Source: Lanius collurio
Taxonomy: Eukaryota > Chordata > Aves > Passeriformes > Laniidae
Direction: 5' to 3'
DNA: 64,000 nucleotides
Assembly: GCA_020086605.1 (NCBI GenBank)
Contig: JACBWW010000008.1
Location: forward strand, 22,779,959-22,843,958
The position numbers and the translations under genes are program-made. Each line of letters starts with the position of its first letter. Positions within the stretch are counted from its first letter, which is position 1. Below the pieces are notes generated by a model. The model did no database searches. It saw only the letters and a list, made by a program, of their open reading frames with translations, and was not told the DNA's origin. Of this stretch, positions 63,471 to 64,000 are shown one piece after another.

Positions 63471-64000
63471 ACCCTGGCTCTTCCCTCACACCTTTTTTGT
63501 AAATTGGAATAACACTGGCTCACTTCCAATCAGCAGGAACCTCCAAGACTTTAATAGATAATAAAGAGGAGTCCTGCCACAATATTCACTAGTTCCCCCA
63601 GTATTCTGGAACGAATCCCACCAAGCCCCATGGACCTAAGAACATTCAGCTGATAGAGCCCCTTACAGCATCAGTGTCCACAAATGGAAATTCACAGTTC
63701 CTGCACTCCTGGTTCACTCACCCTGGGCATTGGTAAGTGCCAGATCCATCTGTATTCTTAAAGATTGAGGCAAAAGCCACATTGAATGCCTTCACTTTTC
63801 CTTCATCCCTAGCAGTCAGCTAACTATCTTCAACAAGTATTGTTCTATGTTTCCTTTAGACATAGTGTTTTTATTAACATACTTAAAAATCCTTTCTTTT
63901 TGTCTAACAGATCACTAGCCAGTCTCAACTCTGTTTGAACTTGAGCCTTTTCTGTCTTCTCCCTGCATATATGAACCACAGCTCTGTAACTTTCCTGCAA

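Larger units (their letters stand above)
61245..64000 (-). mobile_element. CR1 LINE, long copy interrupted by two insertions, running off the window
   Basis: Read on the minus strand from the right edge, the sequence covers the CR1 linker before the RT (KKKGFFKYVN near 63.9 kb), RT fingers (62.87-63.02 kb), KVHLVEEGKAGNVVFLDFSW (62.80-62.86 kb), WVKNWL-like sequence near 62.17 kb, and [20 protein letters not shown] (about 62.1 kb). It then covers [35 protein letters not shown] and the 3' region to about 61245. The catalytic FADD motif is degraded to CADA, and stops and frameshifts are frequent. Two foreign segments (62244-62774 and 63019-63470) split it, leaving about 1.77 kb of CR1 proper. 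The 5' end lies beyond the window. Confidence 0.9.

Noticed and set aside
1..64000. tRNA, rRNA, CRISPR arrays and a novel multi-gene system
   Set aside because: No cloverleaf-like A/B boxes, no rRNA blocks and no regularly spaced repeats were seen. The window is ordinary avian non-coding DNA around one gene.

Overview
This is a non-coding-rich stretch of a vertebrate nuclear genome. It is almost certainly a bird and probably a songbird. Three things point there: degraded CR1 LINE copies, endogenous-retrovirus LTRs of a type I recognise from passerine genomes, and two exons whose translation matches fibroblast growth factor 10 (FGF10). Base composition is AT-rich by eye, and GC rises sharply only inside the transposable elements. 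I see no bacterial-type genes, tRNA or rRNA genes, or CRISPR arrays.

Bases 1-26492 hold the 3' half of FGF10 on the + strand. Bases 1-22911 are read as part of the large first intron; exon 1, with the signal peptide and N-terminal region, must lie upstream of the window. Exon 2 (22912-23015, 104 bp) and the coding part of exon 3 (26295-26492, 198 bp including TAG) have canonical splice sites. Together they give the last 99 residues of the protein. The 3' UTR follows, with an AU-rich nonamer and several candidate poly(A) signals between 27.1 and 29.3 kb. Intron 1 carries a reverse-oriented LTR (about 2.2-2.6 kb), a sense LTR-like element with a good TATA box (about 10.2-10.5 kb), a CR1 tail fragment (4.8 kb) and an old CR1 relic (16.9-17.1 kb).

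Bases from about 28.5 kb to 64 kb look like a gene desert downstream of FGF10. They contain CR1 copies at 30.6-31.2, 33.2-33.95, 35.0-35.3, 41.3-41.4, 54.1-54.9, 55.05-56.15 and 61.2-64.0 kb. A near full-length solo LTR lies at 48.9-49.5 kb. At the right edge is a nested structure: a CR1 broken by a solo LTR (63019-63470) and by an unidentified 531-bp insertion with near-identical 7-bp flanks. No CR1 copy is intact.

The items least explained by known features are a 171-codon open frame at 59181-59696 with an exon-like splice-site pair, a diverged 60-bp repeat pair at 42.0 and 43.2 kb, the unidentified insertion at 62.24-62.77 kb, and two perfect 12-bp-arm hairpins. I found no convincing new multi-gene system. 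The only gene supported strongly is FGF10.
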